From contig DIEM01000009.1 in assembly GCA_002418625.1 (NCBI GenBank), positions 9,218 through 31,240 of the forward strand: a stretch of DNA of 22,023 nucleotides, written 5' to 3'. Positions within the stretch are counted from its first letter, which is position 1. Each line of letters begins with the position of its first letter. Of this stretch, positions 20,995-22,023 are shown one piece after another. A model generated the notes under the pieces. That model saw nothing but the letters and a program-made list of their open reading frames with translations, searched no databases and was not told where the DNA came from. Both the position numbers and the translations under genes were made by a program. Source of the stretch: Firmicutes bacterium UBA5774 (GTDB lineage Bacteria; Bacillota; Clostridia; Peptostreptococcales; Anaerovoracaceae).

Positions 20995-22023
20995 TCAGTG
21001 CCCGGCCGCTTGTTTTCTGTTCTTCAGGAACTTTTCAAACTCGACGATCAGTAAGATCAGGATGCCGCCTATGATGGGGTAAAGCCAGTCGACCGGATCG
21101 AGCGGCGCCGTTTCGAACCATAGGTTCATAAAGGGGAGATAGGTGAATCCGATCTGTATGGCAATCAGAATGCCTGAAACCAGAAAGACGACACGGTTTC
21201 CCCAAAAGCCTCTGCTGAAAATCGAATGATATATTTTCCTGGTGTTGAACAGGTAGAAAAGCTCTCCGAAAACAAGCATATTAACGGTGATCGTCCTGGA
21301 ATAAGCCATGCTGTATCCGAAACTATCGAAGTGGAAGAAAGAATAAGTGATGATCAGGCCGATCACGATGGACACATAGATGATCCGGAACAGAAAATAC
21401 TGGTCGATTATCGCGGCGTCAGCCGGACGGGGAGGCCGCTTCATCGTATTTTCCTCGGTTGGCTCGAAAGCGAGGGACAGGGCGAGCGTTATGGCTGTCA
21501 CCATGTTGACCCACAGGATCTGGACCGGAGTGATCGGCAGGGTCAGGCCGAATAAAATGGCGACCAGGATCACGAATGCTTCGGCTCCGTTTGTCGGCAG
21601 GATGAACAGCAGAGTTTTCCGCAGGTTGTCATAGATCGTCCGGCCTTCCTCAACCGCCGATTCAATCGTCGCAAAGTTGTCATCCGCCAGAACCATTTCC
21701 GCAGAATCCTTGGTGACCTCGGTGCCTTTACGCCCCATGGCGATGCCGATGTCCGCCTTTTTCAAAGCCGGGGCGTCATTGACGCCATCGCCGGTCATGG
21801 CGACGATCTCGCCGAGCTCCTGAAGCGCCGTGACGAGCCGCAGCTTGTGCTCCGGGCTGGTTCTGGCAAAGATATCGCAATTTTGTACGACCTCACGGAG
21901 CTGGCTGTCATCCATCTTTTCCAGTTCTGCACCACTTGTAACACATTCGCTTTCGGTGAGGCCCATCTGCATTCCGATAGCTAGTGCAGTCAGCACATGG
22001 TCGCCGGTGATCATCTTGACCCG
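20995..22023 (-). CDS. P-type cation-transporting ATPase, C-terminal part
   Basis: The last 342 residues of a P-type ATPase whose 5' end is beyond the right edge; the first visible codons read RVKMITGDH. The nucleotide/phosphorylation domain part has TGDH and MTGDGVNDAPALKKADIGIA, the hinge motif that places the catalytic domain beside the membrane. The membrane part has six helices and keeps LPITPVQILWVNMVTA and the cytosolic NTMKRPPRP, typical of P2-type (Ca2+/Na+/K+-like) bacterial pumps. The ion cannot be told from this part. The C-terminus is a short basic KNRKQAAGH. Confidence 0.9.
   Translation of the reverse strand, partial: RVKMITGDHVLTALAIGMQMGLTESECVTSGAELEKMDDSQLREVVQNCDIFARTSPEHKLRLVTALQELGEIVAMTGDGVNDAPALKKADIGIAMGRKGTEVTKDSAEMVLADDNFATIESAVEEGRTIYDNLRKTLLFILPTNGAEAFVILVAILFGLTLPITPVQILWVNMVTAITLALSLAFEPTEENTMKRPPRPADAAIIDQYFLFRIIYVSIVIGLIITYSFFHFDSFGYSMAYSRTITVNMLVFGELFYLFNTRKIYHSIFSRGFWGNRVVFLVSGILIAIQIGFTYLPFMNLWFETAPLDPVDWLYPIIGGILILLIVEFEKFLKNRKQAAGH

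Overview
The window looks like a chromosomal segment from an anaerobic, low-to-mid-GC Gram-positive bacterium of the Clostridia (Eubacteriales). The support is strong GGAGG-type ribosome sites, consensus sigma-A promoters, an S-layer-homology surface protein, the DUF4037/DUF4125 pair, a DUF5320-like small protein, a CoA-disulfide-reductase-type flavoprotein and an Acg-type flavoprotein. No rRNA, tRNA, CRISPR array or intact mobile element was seen.

Left part (1-4600): a GNAT acetyltransferase, a 22-bp tandem repeat tract and two factor-independent terminators; a minus-strand pair (QueG-like Fe-S protein, then an Smr-domain protein); a plus-strand MsrB-MsrA fusion whose MsrA half contains no cysteine; and a minus-strand DUF4125-DUF4037 pair.

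Middle (4660-10880): a large HTH regulator of unrecognised family is divergent from a small protein and a 1374-residue secreted surface protein (beta-helix, lectin-like, GLUG repeats, three SLH domains). The gap between them carries repeated CGGTTTGA motifs, one pair forming an 11-bp inverted repeat that brackets the regulator's promoter. This is the best candidate for an undescribed regulatory unit.

10925-13940: an ArsR-family repressor and a TauE/SafE exporter (minus) are divergent from a CoADR/NADH-oxidase-like flavoprotein (plus). Both promoters have their -35 boxes inside the arms of a perfect 15-bp inverted repeat. I infer a thiol, sulfur or arsenic stress module.

13990-17520: a 46-residue Gly/Lys-rich protein missed by length cut-offs, a MoaD/ThiS-like fragment, a SAM methyltransferase, a decayed PadR regulator with a small membrane ORF, and a TetR-Acg flavoprotein operon behind a consensus promoter.

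17826-22023: a zinc-finger anti-sigma-like membrane protein, a lipoprotein, a 34-residue membrane peptide, a YegP/DUF1508 protein, a truncated nitrilase-family amidase, and the C-terminal part of a P-type cation ATPase that runs off the right edge. Several genes in the right third are broken, so this part appears to be eroding.
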